64,000 nt of DNA from Anastrepha obliqua (GCF_027943255.1 NC_072894.1:76237601-76301600), one strand, 5' to 3'; positions 1 through 11,519 are shown, counted from the stretch's first letter. Program-made: numbers and translations. Notes: generated from the letters alone by a model not told the origin.

Positions 1-97
1 AGATAATTTTTTAACTTCTGCTTTAAAGATAAAACTAACACAAACGAACAAAATTTAGTATTAAAAAAGTTGCAAACTTACTACGGGTATGTAAATG

Positions 98-1415
98 AAA
101 AGGTATTCATAAGGCAAGTATTTTTCACTTTTTAATTCAAAAAATTTCTCAAGCAGTTTAAATATTTTTTGGATTGCGGTGTTTTAAATAACTTTCCTTT
201 GATACTGCATTCTTAATCAACTTTAATTTTATTACAATGGTGGCAACCCTATTAAAAATATTTTTTGGAGAGTGTGTTTTTAAATATTTTTTGTTTCAGA
301 CCTTTGCTACATAATGCATTAATTGATTTTAAAAATTCTACATGTGACAACCCTATTAAAATATTTGTTGGATTATTGTGTTTTTTGTTTGAGACCCTCA
401 CTACCTAATTCACTAATTAATAAATTAATTAGAAAAATGTTTGCAGGAGACAATCCTTTCTAAAAATAAAGGGACTTCCAATAAGAGGTGTTATTTTGAT
501 ATTCAAAGAAAAATGCTATTTTTTAATATAAATGGAAGGTATGCCGCTAATAGTGGAAAATAACAGCAGGCTTTCTTTTTCATGAAATTCTCCATAACCG
601 AATTGCAAAGTGGCTGCCCTATGTCCTAGATAGCCTCACGAACTCCATCTTTGAGGTCTTGAATCGACCCGGGGCTGTTGACGTAGACCTTCTCTTTCAC
701 GTGGATCCAAAGAAAAAAGTCACAAGGTGTTAAATCACAAGATCTCGGTGGCCAATTGAGATCACCTCTTCGAGATATAACACAGTCTGGAAACTTTTCC
801 CATAAAAGATCAATGGTTTTGTTGCTTGTGTGGCACGTAGCGCCGTCTGTTAAAAATAAACGTTATATAGATCAATACCATCCAATTCCGACCATAAAAA
901 ATCGTTAATTATCTCTCGATAGCGCAATCCATTCATTAATAACACTTGTTATTGGAAAACCCTTTATATCTCGGATTACTGTGTTTTTAAATAAAGTTCC
1001 TTTGATGCTGCATACTGATTAAGTTTAATATTTAGGAATAAAGATGGCAACCCTATTAAAAATATTTCTTTGATTTCTGTATTTTTAAACATCTTTCGTT
1101 GAATATTCTTACATACTTAATTAATTTTTAAGAAATACGTCGAAGCTCTGAGTCTCATTAAGGCCAAGTACACATATCAGACCCTTTACGATTTTCCAGT
1201 TAAGCTGATAAAAGCTGTTAGCATAGTTGGCATATTAACAGTTAAAGCACAAAATAGGCAATTTCTTTCCCTAATTATAAATAATTGAGGAACCATTTAC
1301 TTAATAGTTTCGCTTCGTCAGCCATTTTAAATACAATATAATGAAACAGCCTTCGCATGCGACTATGTGAAATGGAAATGCAAAAGGTATTCATAAGGCA
1401 AGTATTTTTCACTTT
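98..1415. repeat. Tandem repeat array (about 95-100-bp units) bounded by 34-bp direct repeats
   Basis: Between about 165 and 1140 at least four diverged units recur. Each holds a 'GTGTTTTTAAAT' block, a 'CTTTGATRCTGCAT' or similar block, and 'GGCAACCCTATTAAAAATAT' or a decayed form (near 240, 345, 440 and 1045). The array is interrupted by a mariner derivative at 469-964. A 34-bp identical direct repeat (AAAAGGTATTCATAAGGCAA...) occurs at 98-131 and again at 1382-1415, enclosing the whole block. No gene is seen. This looks like a small satellite-like array; the outer direct repeats could reflect an old duplication. Confidence 0.65.
469..964 (-). mobile_element. Mariner-like deletion derivative (transposase C-terminal part)
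   Basis: Imperfect terminal inverted repeats (AAGGGACTTCCAATAAGAGG at the left; the right end read inward starts AAGGGTTTTCCAATAACAAG) are flanked by TA at 467-468 and 965-966. The minus strand encodes decayed mariner transposase: a block like INDFLW-ELDGIDL, then the catalytic-region block related to 'QDGATCH...NETI', a DL-PCDFF-like block, and the segment ending near 560. The N-terminal half is missing and there are several stops and frameshifts. It is the same family as 28862-29405. Confidence 0.75.
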
Positions 1416-3393
1416 CCCTATCGAAACAAATGACCTACACCGATATTTAAATTGGTCTACGTATTCCCGCCAGCAGCGCATATCACACCCCATCGGGGGT
1501 CTGTGCATGCATAACTAGGTATGCATATTTATGAATGCACTAATTCATACATACTCGCATGTGTGTGTGTAAATCGAAAGGCAGTAAAAGTTGATTTTTG
1601 GCGCAGCGGAAATTCGCTGGCTGTATTGAAAGCCCATTCGCTTTTCATCACCAGCGTAAAGCAGGTCCTAAGTCGTCTGCTATATATTTACATATGTATT
1701 TGTGTACACATGGGCTGGCCCCTGTTGCATGTACAATATTTAAAATTTTACTTGCTTACATATTCATTTTTCATGACAATGTTGTACTAATTGTTAGTTG
1801 GCGTTGTCGTTGACAAAACTAGAGCAAAGAAAATTAATTGTTGCCATGTCTATTTTACATAATTCAAATGCTTATCGGGAGGCATAAGCGCTAGCTTCTA
1901 TGGCGGTCTATACTATATATACGTACATATATTATATACATACATGTGTACATATGAATGGTGCTTTCCATCGCAGTCACAGTTACGCCAGTGCTATCAG
2001 TCGCCAGCGGCTGAACAATAACAATTGTTTAAAGTCGCTGGTGCCTCATACACCCTGCGGTTGCATTGCTTTGCTTGCTAACATAGTTGACAAGGTTGAT
2101 GGAACAGTTGATAGCGCGTTAGGCGCTCGCTTAGTTAATGGTCGAAATGCCAGCTATGCTGCGTTGCTTTGGCCTTTGCTTTGGTGCGAAAACGAGTTTG
2201 CACCGCTTGTGGGTCTCTACTGGTAGTGAATGCAAAAATCACTGGCAATTAGTAAGAAAGTTTTCAACTATATTTGCTATTAAAATGTTGTAAATTTCCA
2301 AAATAAGTTGACTGACTGGCCGGCTGTTGGCCTATCTAACTAACTGTCTGGCTAACGCTGCATAAGCAGTAGTGGCATTTCGATGCATTGTGTTTAACTG
2401 CTTACAACATTTATATCTAAAAAAATATATCTACTCGTAAATACGATACGTGTAAGTACGTAGATGAAGATAGAGATATGAAAAAGTTACACACACACTT
2501 CTGTAGTTATCAAAAATGTTTTAAATTACTTTCACGAGTTATTAAAAATTAAACACTTACACTTGCACAGGTGCAGCGAAAATGATTTAATTGCCATAGT
2601 GATTTTTATGCAGCACAACTTTTCAACGAAATAATGTAAGAGTAAACGCGTCTGTAGAGGGGGTCATGAGGTCAAAATATCGAAAATCATTTATAAAATG
2701 TATCTTACTCGAATATAGTTTACTTGGTTTCGGTTTTATTGAATACGAAATTGAAAGTCTATGGCCAACAATAACATTTACATATAGAAAGTAGATATAT
2801 TTCTTTATGCAACCAGTTGACACTTTCATATGTTACTACTTATTTGCACTTGAGCTAGATTTCCTGAAAAGGAACCCCGATTTTTCATGAAATCATGAAA
2901 ATTATAAATAAATGCACTTCTAAACCAGTTAAATATTTTCGAAACTTTTTAGAGAAATCGTGTTCCATTGATACCCATAATTCATATGACTTTTTTGTTT
3001 GTTTTCGTAAAATTCCTGGTTTTTCACTCTGGTGTTTTTTAGTTGCAGGATGCCTAAAGACAAGTGCAAAACACTAGCAACACTCTAAGTAGTTAATCCG
3101 CACAAGCAAATAACAAAACAACAATAACAACCGGTGATACTTATTAGTTTTCTAATCTAATCTAATTGACTATAATTTTTGTACTGGTGCTACAGAAATT
3201 CTATGGAGGAACAATTAAATAGGTTGCAGTAACGCACCTAGTCCTAAAAGTTCTGTGTAGTCAAGCTTATGGGCAGGTTTGCGTCTTAAGTCTTTCGTTG
3301 AGCATAAATAATTATAATTTATACGGTGTGACGTTTCGTTTCTAACCTTGCAGTTTCTTTAATGTTCTGTAATTGTTGCTTTTAGATAATAGT
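1416..3393. other. No gene recognised; GC-richer island at 1960-2230
   Basis: This is AT-rich, single-copy-looking DNA with short ATGT/ACAT runs (1900-1960, 2440-2480). The stretch 1960-2230 is noticeably richer in GC and holds an open frame of 108 codons, but its protein resembles nothing I know, begins in microsatellite sequence and shows no splice context. It could equally be a regulatory element. I see no TE ends here. Confidence 0.4.
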
Positions 3394-3406
3394 AAAGGAA
3401 TAGAAT
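3394..3406. repeat. Left target-site duplication of the 3.4-kb non-LTR insertion
   Basis: The 13 bp AAAGGAATAGAAT here are repeated exactly at 5734-5746, directly after the poly(A) tail. This fixes both ends of the insertion. The first three A residues could belong to the tail, so the duplication is 10-13 bp. Confidence 0.85.
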
Positions 3407-5646
3407 TCGTGACAGCAGCCCTGAAGAAAATCTTCTCGGCATGCCTGGCACTGGCTTACATACCACGCTCTTGGAGGATGGTGAGGGTCGCTTTCATCCC
3501 AAAGGTTGGAAAAGACGACTACACCAGCCCCAAAAGCTTTAGACCAATCAGCATGACCTCTTTCATGCTGAAAAGTCTCGAACGACTAGTGGAACTGCGC
3601 ATACGTCAGAAGTCGCTGAAGGCTCACCCTCTGTCTCTATTTCAGCATGCCTATCAGAGTGGAAAATCCTGCGAGTCGGCACTGCAAAACCTTGTTGCAA
3701 GGATAGAGCTGGCCATCGACAGGAGGGACTACGCTATGGGTATCTTTTTAGACATAGAGGGGGCGTTTGATAATGCCACTTTTGATAGTATGTGTAACTC
3801 TGCTAGTAGGCACGGCGTAGACCGGGTGCTAGTAAATTGGATTCGTTCGATGCTGGCCCAAAGAATCGTTTCGGTGCGAGCAGAGGAAGATCTGCTGGTG
3901 TCATCTGGGGTTAACAGAGGCTGCCCCCAAGGCGGTGTGCTGTCTCCGTTGCTCTGGTGCATGGTAATCGATCCTCTACTCACCACCTTAAACGATTCGG
4001 GAGTCTACGCACAAGCATATGCGGACGACGTTGCTTGTTTGGTAACAGGCTCTTCGCTTATGAACATCTGCAGGAAAGTGCAGAAAACTCTGGATCGGAT
4101 TGACACTTGGTGCTGAGCGAACGGGCTGTCGGCAAATCCCGCCAAGACTGGTATTGTCCTCTTTACCAGAAGGAGGAAGCTTGACGGAATCGTTCTGCCA
4201 AAGCTAAAAGGAGTCACAATCCAGCTATCCAAGGAAATTAAATATCTAGGAGTAATCCTCGATAGTAAGCTCCTATGGAAATCACACGTTGAGACAAAGG
4301 CATCCAAAGCGCTGACAGCTTTCTGGCAGTGCAAAGGTGTCTTTGGGAAAACGTGGGGTCTCTCTCCTAGCAAGGTCCTATGGATCTACACAGCTATGAT
4401 AAGACCCATTATCACCTATGCATCAGTGGTCTGGATGAGTAGACTATCCCTAGTGGAAGTCAGGAGGACCTTATCGAGACTACAACGCACTGTGGCCATC
4501 TGTTGCACCGGAGCTTTTCCGACTACTTCAGGCCCGGCACTAGATGCTCTGATTGGTTTACCACCACTTGATGCTTTCATCCGAGGAGAGGCCCTGAAGG
4601 CCATCTGCAGACTGAAACACAGTGGGAACTGGTACGGCCCTTGTCCGGCATTGGAACACAGAGAAGGTATGGACATCGATCCAACGATTCTCTCCATGCC
4701 CCTTGACTCAATGCCATCAAGAGTCGTACTTGAAAAGAGATACAGTGTAGTGCTACCAGAGGCTCAGTTGTGGGGAGACTCAGAAAATGAGCCCGGCAAA
4801 CACTGTTTTCGCATTTTTACGGATGGCTCCAGGACCGAGCATGGCTCCGGCTCTGGGGTCTACGTGGAATCCAGCGGGACAAAACTGCACTTTGCTCTTG
4901 GAATGCATGCATCTGTGTTTCAAGCGGAGGTGTATGCAGTTCAAGAAGCGATGAACTTTGTTGTGGAAAAACGATGGAGAGGCAGATCTATATGTGTCTG
5001 CAGCGACAGCCAAGCTGCGCTTATGGCCTTAGACAGCCCTCAAACAGCATCAGGGGTAGTGAAGTCCTGTAAATCCAGGCTGAACTATGTCGGCAGACAT
5101 AACAGCCTGATGCTAACATGGGTCCCGGGACACGTGGGTATCGCGGGTAACGAGACCTCTGACTCCTTAGCTAAGATGGGCTCTGAGGCCAATTTCTTTG
5201 GCCCAGAGCCCGCTTTGCCACTCCCCTCTGCGGCCATCACGGCCACGGTTAGCAAATGGGTAACTACTACCCACAAGCGAGCTTGGCAGGCTGAGAGAGG
5301 CTGCAGATGGGCAAAACTGATGTTACCTGTCATGTCCGATCGACTGTCGCAAACCCTTCTGTCATTAGGCAGAGGGGAGTGCAGACGGCTGGTTGGACTA
5401 ATGACGGGCCACTTTCTGTGGGCAAAGCACATGGAAAGGTTGGGCATCTCAGACAGTGTACTCTGCCCAGCTTGTGAAGAGGAGGATGAGACGGCGGATC
5501 ACTTCCTGTGTGTCTGCCCCGCCTTCGCCCGAATCAGGTTTGAGGTCTTTGGCACTGATGTGTTAAGAAGCGACCATCTTGGCTCCTTGGCACCACAAGA
5601 TCTACTCAGATTTCTTCGGAGATCGGGTAGATTTAAAGAAAATTAA
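3407..5646 (+). pseudogene. Non-LTR pol fragment: reverse transcriptase plus RNase H, one in-frame stop
   Basis: One continuous frame runs from the 5' junction to 5646, broken only by TGA at 4114-4116, where the flanking frame reads DTWC-stop-ANGLS. The first part has RT blocks: FIPK, SFRPIS, a LDIEGAFDN catalytic block, the GCPQGGVLSPLLW block and AYADD at about 4015-4029. After the stop come the RT thumb (KYLGVILD, near 4240) and an RNase H domain with FTDGS (near 4820), QAEVYA, CSDSQAA and the VPGHVGIAGNE block (near 5120). The C terminus has a CPAC...H...C zinc-binding motif near 5465-5520. The endonuclease and ORF1 are absent, so it cannot move by itself. Apart from the stop it is well preserved. 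Confidence 0.9.
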
Positions 5647-5733
5647 AAGGGAATCCAAGTGTAGTACAATGGACTCAATTAATGTCTGAGTGCTGCACTT
5701 GCTAGTTGTCCCGACAAAAAAAAAAAAAAAAAA
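3407..5733 (+). mobile_element. 5'-truncated non-LTR retrotransposon with RNase H and poly(A) tail
   Basis: The insertion begins abruptly inside the reverse transcriptase domain and ends in a run of A residues (from 5716). It is flanked by a 13-bp target duplication. The order RT, RNase H, C-terminal Cys-His motif places it among the I/LOA/R1-type non-LTR elements. A short 3' UTR (5647-5715) contains GAGTGCTGCACTTGC and TTGTCCCGACA; a related UTR lies inverted at 27912-28080. One premature stop and sharp ends suggest a fairly young copy. Confidence 0.9.
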
Positions 5734-5746
5734 AAAGGAATAGAAT
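5734..5746. repeat. Right target-site duplication of the non-LTR insertion
   Basis: AAAGGAATAGAAT copies the sequence at 3394-3406. It runs on into a short GAATA tandem (5740-5755). Confidence 0.85.
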
Positions 5747-6045
5747 AGAATAGAAAGTGCCGATATACAATATTTACATAATATGACACAGTAATCTTTG
5801 AATATATTTCTGCAAAATATAAATAGTTTCACTAAACTTCAGCAATATTTTTACAGCCTGATATTTCTGGCGTCTATGGAGTATTATCATATTAAATAAT
5901 ATAACAGCTGAAAGCCTCTACTGCTAGGGCTACATTTGCTTTAATTTGTTTAATAATTTATTATTACGTAAGCTTTATGAAATAAAAAATTAGAAATTTA
6001 TAAAAAATTAAGATATAAAAGATAAATAAGGTAATATTTTTATAT

Positions 6046-6225
6046 ATGACGCTTACAGCCTTTATTGGGTGTTTAGCCAAGCTCTTCCTCCTATTTGTGG
6101 TATGCGTCTTGATGTTATTCCACAAATGGAGGGAGCTACAGTTTAGTTTTAAGCCGACTCCGAACGTCAACTGGTTTTTTGTGAGAAGCTTTTTCATTGC
6201 CTGCCCAAGGGCAACCGCTTTAGAC
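6046..6225 (-). mobile_element. tRNA-derived SINE copy (tail at left, head missing)
   Basis: On the minus strand this shows the family core: AAGCTTCTCACAAAAAACC, GTTCGGAGTCGGCTTAAAAC, a TTTGTGGAATAACATCAAGACGC-like block, GGAGGAAGAGCTTGGC and the tail GTAAGCG. The tRNA-like head is lost where the copy abuts a LINE fragment at about 6226. Other copies are at 19895, 24613, 25496, 31258, 34745, 38045 and 56648. Confidence 0.65.
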
Positions 6226-6382
6226 ACACATTTTGCTGGGGGTAGCAGAGAAAGAGGAAGGCCTCCTCTGCGTTGGAAAGATCAGGGGGAGAAGGACTTG
6301 GCTTCACATGGTGTGTCCAACTGGCGCCGGTTAGTACGCCGTTTAGTCGCGCCAATTAAGAAGAAGCAGAAGAAGAAGAAGA
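6226..6382 (+). mobile_element. 3' end of a non-LTR retrotransposon (R-G-RPPLRWKDQ family)
   Basis: The frame reads GSRERGRPPLRWKDQ, then EKDLASHGVSNWRRL, followed by GCGCCAATTAAGAAG and an AAG-rich tail. The same C-terminal block and tail occur at 23695-24085, and in decayed inverse form at 11520-11870. This copy keeps only the last ~50 codons and the tail. Confidence 0.7.
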
Positions 6383-6699
6383 GCAGGATCGGCTATATAG
6401 TTCTTGATTAAAATACATCTACATTCAATCAGGACTGGAAATTTATATGGTACATACATAACCGATATTGTCTCAGTAAACAGATCTATTCAGCGTTGAT
6501 GCGATCGTAGCTAATTATGACCGATGAGTAACTTACGATCTACCTCAAATCAGCCCTCTCTAAAAGGGTTACGGACTTCCTGCTCAAGGGGTAATCAAAA
6601 AGCCTCCCAACGCACTGAAATACTTATCGCGTTTTTAGTGTTACCGCTAATTTGGCAGTCCGTTGGACATGAATTAACTAATCGGACATGGGTAATTGA

Positions 6700-7575
6700 G
6701 AGGTGATGGAGCGGGAAACAGATTGGAGTTTTCAGTGACAGTCAGGCTGCACTGAAGGCCCTGGAGAACGCGAAGCAAACCTCAAAGATTGTTCAAGAAT
6801 GTATGAAGAAGCTTATTTCTGTAGCAAGACAAAACAGGCTTGTACTTATATGGGTTCCAGGACACTCCGGTGTTCAAGGAAACGAAACTGCCGATGAATT
6901 GGCCAACCGTGGATCAGCGGTTCCCCGCACAAGGACCAGAGCCACTAATCGGAATCAGTTCCGCAGGAATCATGAATTGGATCAGCGATTATGTAGGCAA
7001 TCTAAATAAAGAGCGATGGTCCGATGGTCTAGAACACTGCAGAACTGCAAAGTGTTTTGTGACAAGTCCGAACAGAAAACTGTCAAACTTTCTACTAAAA
7101 CTTAGAAGTAAAGACGTTCGGTTGATGGTCGGTATCATTACAGGACACAACCCATGGGGTTAGCATATGACCACCATTGGAATCATTGAGGACCCGATGT
7201 GCCTGTCATGCTTGGAGGAGGCGGATAGCACTGAGCCCTTTCTCTGTGAGTGTCCTGCCTTTGCTAGAGCACGGCTATGAGTTTTGGGTTCCGATACCAT
7301 GAGAATGAGTAATATTCGTTCTCTAAAACTGGATGATATTTACAGATTTGTCAAGGAATCTGGAAAATTCTCACAGGACTAACTATCTCTATCTCTGTCT
7401 CTGTTCTTTCCTATCTCTTTCTCTGAAACTTTTCTCCTTCCCTCCTTGACTATCTACCCCCTTTCCAGAGTTTTAAATACAATGGGCTTTTTAGCCTAAG
7501 TGTTTTAGGAGCCACCAAATCACCGGGTGCTCCTTGGCTCGACCTTTTCAAATTTCAATTTTCAATTTCAACTTA
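6700..7575 (+). pseudogene. Non-LTR retrotransposon remnant: RNase H domain, C-terminal Cys-His motif and 3' UTR
   Basis: From about 6720 one frame reads GVFSDSQAALKALENAKQTS and then WVPGHSGVQGNETADELANRGS (D and H residues of RNase H present). After a frameshift near 7000 it continues through a LMVGIITGHNPWG block, and after further stops through CLSCLEEAD...FLCECPAFARAR. A C/T-rich 3' UTR (7380-7450) follows and the copy ends in CAATTTTCAATTTCAA repeats near 7570. Several stops make it inactive. It differs from the 3.4-kb element. Confidence 0.8.
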
Positions 7576-7965
7576 GAACATGAAATGGTTCCGGTCCTGG
7601 AAGAACAACGGTCCCTTTCTCTTTGCTAAGTCATCGGCCATTTCATATCCTCTGATCCCAATGCACTGAAATACTCAACAAATAATTTTTGTGTTTTCCC
7701 TCTTCAACAGTTGATAGGAAGTTCCCTTTAATGCTGGAAAATACTTCAATAGTAGCGCCTTTCTAATATTTTGCACAGTTTATGTAGCCTACAACATGCT
7801 AGGTCCACATATACTTGTGTTTGTACCCTCGTCTGCTTCTGATCCATCTGTGTGCCAACGTGCATATTTATGATCAAGGATTGAGACCACATTTTTCCAG
7901 CCTCGCGAATTGTTATATTACGAGCACGTATTAGGAAGGTCAATCACTGCACCTCGGTGTTTTGT
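7576..7965 (-). pseudogene. Antisense RNase H fragment of a non-LTR retrotransposon
   Basis: The minus strand reads HARWHTDGSEADEGTNTSICGP near 7800-7870, which is the first RNase H block with the catalytic D of TDGS. After frameshifts it reads GIRGYEMADDLAKRKGP near 7595-7655, matching the usual GI-GNE-ADELA block. It converges on the plus-strand remnant at 6700-7575. Confidence 0.6.
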
Positions 7966-8983
7966 AATTTTCTAATTTTTTTAATTTTTTATGGTTATTC
8001 TTAGCACAAATCTCTCGAAACCAAAAGTTAATATCTCGCACCACAAGAACACATGCCAATAACTTCAACGCAAATAACCATTAAATACTTGGAAATAAAA
8101 CCATACAATGACAAACCCTTCTGAAAGTCACAATTGACTAATAAAGCTAAGCAACAAGGCATAAACAAAATCAAACACACATTCCACAATTATTTATCAA
8201 AATACCAATTTCACTTTCACAACAAATAAATACCGCAAAACCATACATCATTACTCGTTTATACTGGCATGAAACATACCGACATTTATTACTTCTAAAA
8301 CACATTCAAAAGTTATGTTGTAGTTGTATTTACATGTCAAAGCAACGTACGATCACACTACCAGATTACCAGCCTTGCTAAAAAATTCCTAAACATCGAT
8401 CAACAATGGCTGATAACTTTATAATGACGCGAATATATAAGAAAAAAGAAAAAGGCATGACAAATAAAAGTTAAGAAAAAAATTAAAAACAACAAAAAAC
8501 ATTGCTAGTATGAATTCGAAAGTAAATAACAACAATATCTAGTAGTAATATGTAGTACCAAAAAAAAGAAAACTACAACAATAACAATTAACTGACTTTG
8601 ACCAAAATTGGATTGGCATCGATTGACTGGCTCACTGGCTCTTTTGCCACTGTTTGCATTTGATCTCTGTGCATACCTACATATATATGTATGTTTGTAT
8701 TGCAACTATGTATGCATGTATATACGAGGTATAATGACATCAAGTGGCACGTTCGCGCAGACAGTAACTGTCTTTTATTGTTAGCACAATACATGCAAGA
8801 TAAATCCAATGGTGCTACACTTCGTTTCCACCATATCCAGCCGCTATAATCAAGCGCGATTGCGACGTCAGCAAAAATGTGAAGCTGGTTTGTTGGTTGG
8901 TGGTAAATGCTGTCGCTGCAGTTATTATTGTTGTATATAAGAGAAATTTTGGAATGCTTACAAAAATGTGTATACATTTTATA
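7966..8983. other. No gene recognised
   Basis: AT-rich sequence with A-rich runs (8440-8580) and ATGT microsatellite patches (8680-8720). The open frames here have biased low-complexity composition and no recognisable domain. No transposon ends are seen. Confidence 0.4.
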
Positions 8984-8985
8984 TA

Positions 8986-9345
8986 CAGGGTTGGCCATCT
9001 TAAACTGACCCATGTGATTATTAAAAAAATATGGAAAAAGAAACATTTTTTTGTGTTTCATTGTGAAAAACATTTAATTTAGTTCAAGGAGATTCGTTTA
9101 CATCACTTTTTGAATATGATATCGCGCAAGTGGTCGCCCTTAGCTCGTATAGCGTAATGTGCCCGTTTTTCGGCGTTTTCCATAGTTTTGGCCAGCGTCT
9201 CGGCCGATATGGCAGCTATTTCCCGTCGGATATTGGCCTTAAGTGCGCCTAGTGTCTTTGGCTTGTTGACGTAAACCTTAGATTTCAAATTACAGTAAAA
9301 AGTTATAGGGTTACTCAATGGGTCAGTTTAATATGGCCAACCCTG
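8986..9345 (-). mobile_element. Mariner-like MITE carrying the transposase C terminus
   Basis: Near-perfect inverted repeats of about 30 bp (CAGGGTTGGCCATCTTAAAC at the left; the right end read inward has ATATT in place of ATCTT) are flanked by TA at 8984-8985 and 9346-9347. The minus strand from about 9300 to 9103 encodes a mariner C-terminal piece: SKVYVNKPKTLGALKANIRR, then AAISAETL, ending GDHLRDIIFKK. The rest of the transposase is deleted. Confidence 0.85.
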
Positions 9346-9347
9346 TA

Positions 9348-10209
9348 TGTATGTACATACATTTAATTCTATATATGCAAATATAAACAAAATATTTGAG
9401 GCAATGTTTTATATTGCGTTCTGAATATCTAAGTTGCGATCCCAATTGACAGTCATAATGCAAGACAAACAAAGTGTATAAAACCTACAATATAAAAATT
9501 AGTAAAAAAACATCGCTTTAGGCAGAGATTTCGCCGCCTATCCGGCAGCAGGTGCTTGCTATAAGAAGAAACTTCTCTTCTCTTTGATTTTTCTTTCGCC
9601 AGAGTTGCTTAATTGTAAATTCACAGTGCTTTTGAAAGTCTGTAAACGTTTTTACGAAAACGAAAAGGCGCTAGAGGCGAATATTATTTGCTTCTTTGAA
9701 ATAATTAGCGAATTTACGCACCTTAGTGAAATTAGCTGGAAACAAAAAAATCAAAAATTAAACAAAAGAAAAACAAAACAAAAATGTTGAGAAAAATATT
9801 TTTAAATAAAGATAAAAAGAAAAAAAGAAAGTAAGAGTAAATACCACTAATGATAAAACGGACTAATTTTGGTAATGCCCCTTCATTCCGTTTAATTGCT
9901 TTCGAAAATGGAAATTATTTTTGACACAATTGGGGTAGTACAAAAATGTAAAACATATTTAAGAGCGAACGTACATAATTTTTTCTTTTAAGATAAAAAG
10001 CGAATATCAAACATTAAATCTATGAATCAAATTTAAGCCAATGCACCGTATATATTTGCGTATGTACACTTGTGCTTACATAATTAAGTCACGTTATCTT
10101 CCAATATTCGTAATATTTTTCATACTAAATTTGTTTTCTAATTTTTTTATAAAAATATGGTTCATTGTATAACAAAAACTTCATAAATAAAGTTCCAAAC
10201 ACTTGGACT
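9348..10209. other. No gene recognised
   Basis: AT-rich spacer between two transposons. A 68-codon open frame at 9584-9790 ends in a Lys/Asn/Gln-rich low-complexity tail and is judged chance. Confidence 0.4.
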
Positions 10210-10218
10210 CTCTATGTG

Positions 10219-10850
10219 CGTTGCCGACCAGTTTTTCCAATCCATTCTTCCCAAAACGTTTTTCTCAATGCTTACTTTTCCCAAAGGCAAATGTTCCCAA
10301 ATTTTTTCATCCAAACTATTTTTCCCAAGACTTTTTTCCCAAATACATTTTTTTCCAAAACTTTTGTTTCCAATAAAATAACTCCCAAACCAATTTTCCC
10401 AAAACCATTTTCCCAATTCAAAAATACGGTGGATTGCGTAGCCGGAGTTGGACTGATGAGGGTTATTTTTTTGAAGCGCGGCCGAAGGCCGCCCACGCGA
10501 AAAGGAGTTCTACGCAAAAATACTGTGGTTTCTATCGAAACTGAAGAAAACATTATTATTATTATTATTTTTTATTTAATAAATAATTTTTTGCTCTTTG
10601 GAAAAAAATGTATTTGGGAAAAAAGTCTTGGGAAAATAAATTAATTTTCCCAAAACCATTTTCCCAATTCAATTAAAATCCTATTTTTTTTCGTACGTGT
10701 TCCAAAAAACAGGTTTGGGAAAAATAGGATTTTAATTGAATTGGGAAAATGGTTTTGGGAAAATTGGTTTGGAAGTTATTTTATTGGGAACAAAAGTTTT
10801 GGGAAAAATCACTTTTGGGAAAAATGGATTGGGAAAAGTGTACGGTAACC
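10219..10850. mobile_element. Foldback element rich in TTGGGAAAA, with 9-bp target duplication
   Basis: The 9-bp direct repeat CTCTATGTG occurs at 10210-10218 and 10851-10859. Between them the ends are inverted copies (right end read inward: GGTTACCGTACACTTTTCCC, then AATCCATTTTTCCCAAAA; left end CGTTGCCGACCAGTTTTTCC, then AATCCATTCTTCCCAAAA). Arms are filled with irregular TTTTCCCAAAA / TTTTGGGAAAA motifs. An internal perfect 45-bp inverted repeat (10643-10687 with 10721-10765) forms a second hairpin. The centre (10470-10510) holds GGCCGAAGGCC. There is no coding capacity; the open frames here follow the repeat. Confidence 0.75.
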
Positions 10851-11029
10851 CTCTATGTGATATTTTCCCATACAGCAGTCGTCTAAGGCTTATCAATCTT
10901 CCAATTTTGACTAATTGTAGAAAAACTCTGGTAATAATATTGTATTTAAAATTTGAAAAATAGAAGCGCGACCGCCATGAAATAGAAACTATTCTAACAA
11001 ACTGCATTACACGAGCTTATAATATCTAT

Positions 11030-11470
11030 TAAGAAATATATTAAATAAAATGTATAGTCAACGCCATTACCTATAATTGCTTCACACCTTCAATTCATGC
11101 TTTGTATTAATTTATGCGCTATATTTAGGGGTAATCCGCTCCAAATCAGATAAATTTGCCTTGATAACTGTTTGATCGTCCATATTTGTTTTTCTTTGAG
11201 GTTTTGCTTAAATATTGCCCAAACATTTTCAATAGCAGACGTCTGCGTAGGTTTTCTCAATTTACTCGGAATTTGAGGTCTTCTGCACATAAACGCCCTC
11301 GAATCGTGGCTTTGATTACATTAACACCTCTTTCCTTAAAACTGCTGCGGCTTCACGCAATGATGAGTTCTGCTTTGTACTAAAACTATCAAAATCTTCT
11401 GATCTTGCTTTGGAGAATATTTTTTTTACCTCGTCCGGGGAAGTAGACAGCGTTTCTAACTTCGGTATAG
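11030..11470 (-). pseudogene. Internally deleted Tc1-like transposase
   Basis: The minus strand first reads an N-terminal DNA-binding block (STKQNSSLREAAAVLRKE, 11330-11400, then AEDLKFR and SKLRKPT). It jumps directly into the C-terminal block SAIENVWAIFKQNLKEKQIW (normally SPDLNPIENVW), TIKQLSRQIYLIW, and the terminal RCEAIIGN--DYTFY. The central catalytic core is gone and a frame change occurs near 11285. I could not place the inverted repeats. Confidence 0.7.
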
Positions 11471-11519
11471 AGTTGCACCCATTCATTTATGAACGCCTTC
11501 GACTTCTTGAGGTTCGATG

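Noticed and set aside
8588..9073. 161-codon open frame on the minus strand
   Set aside because: It is low-complexity and His/Tyr/Cys-rich, crosses the boundary of the mariner MITE at 8986 and has no domain.
10165..10644. 159-codon open frame
   Set aside because: It is a translation of the TTTTCCCAAAA foldback repeat (F-P-K-T-F repeats), not a gene.
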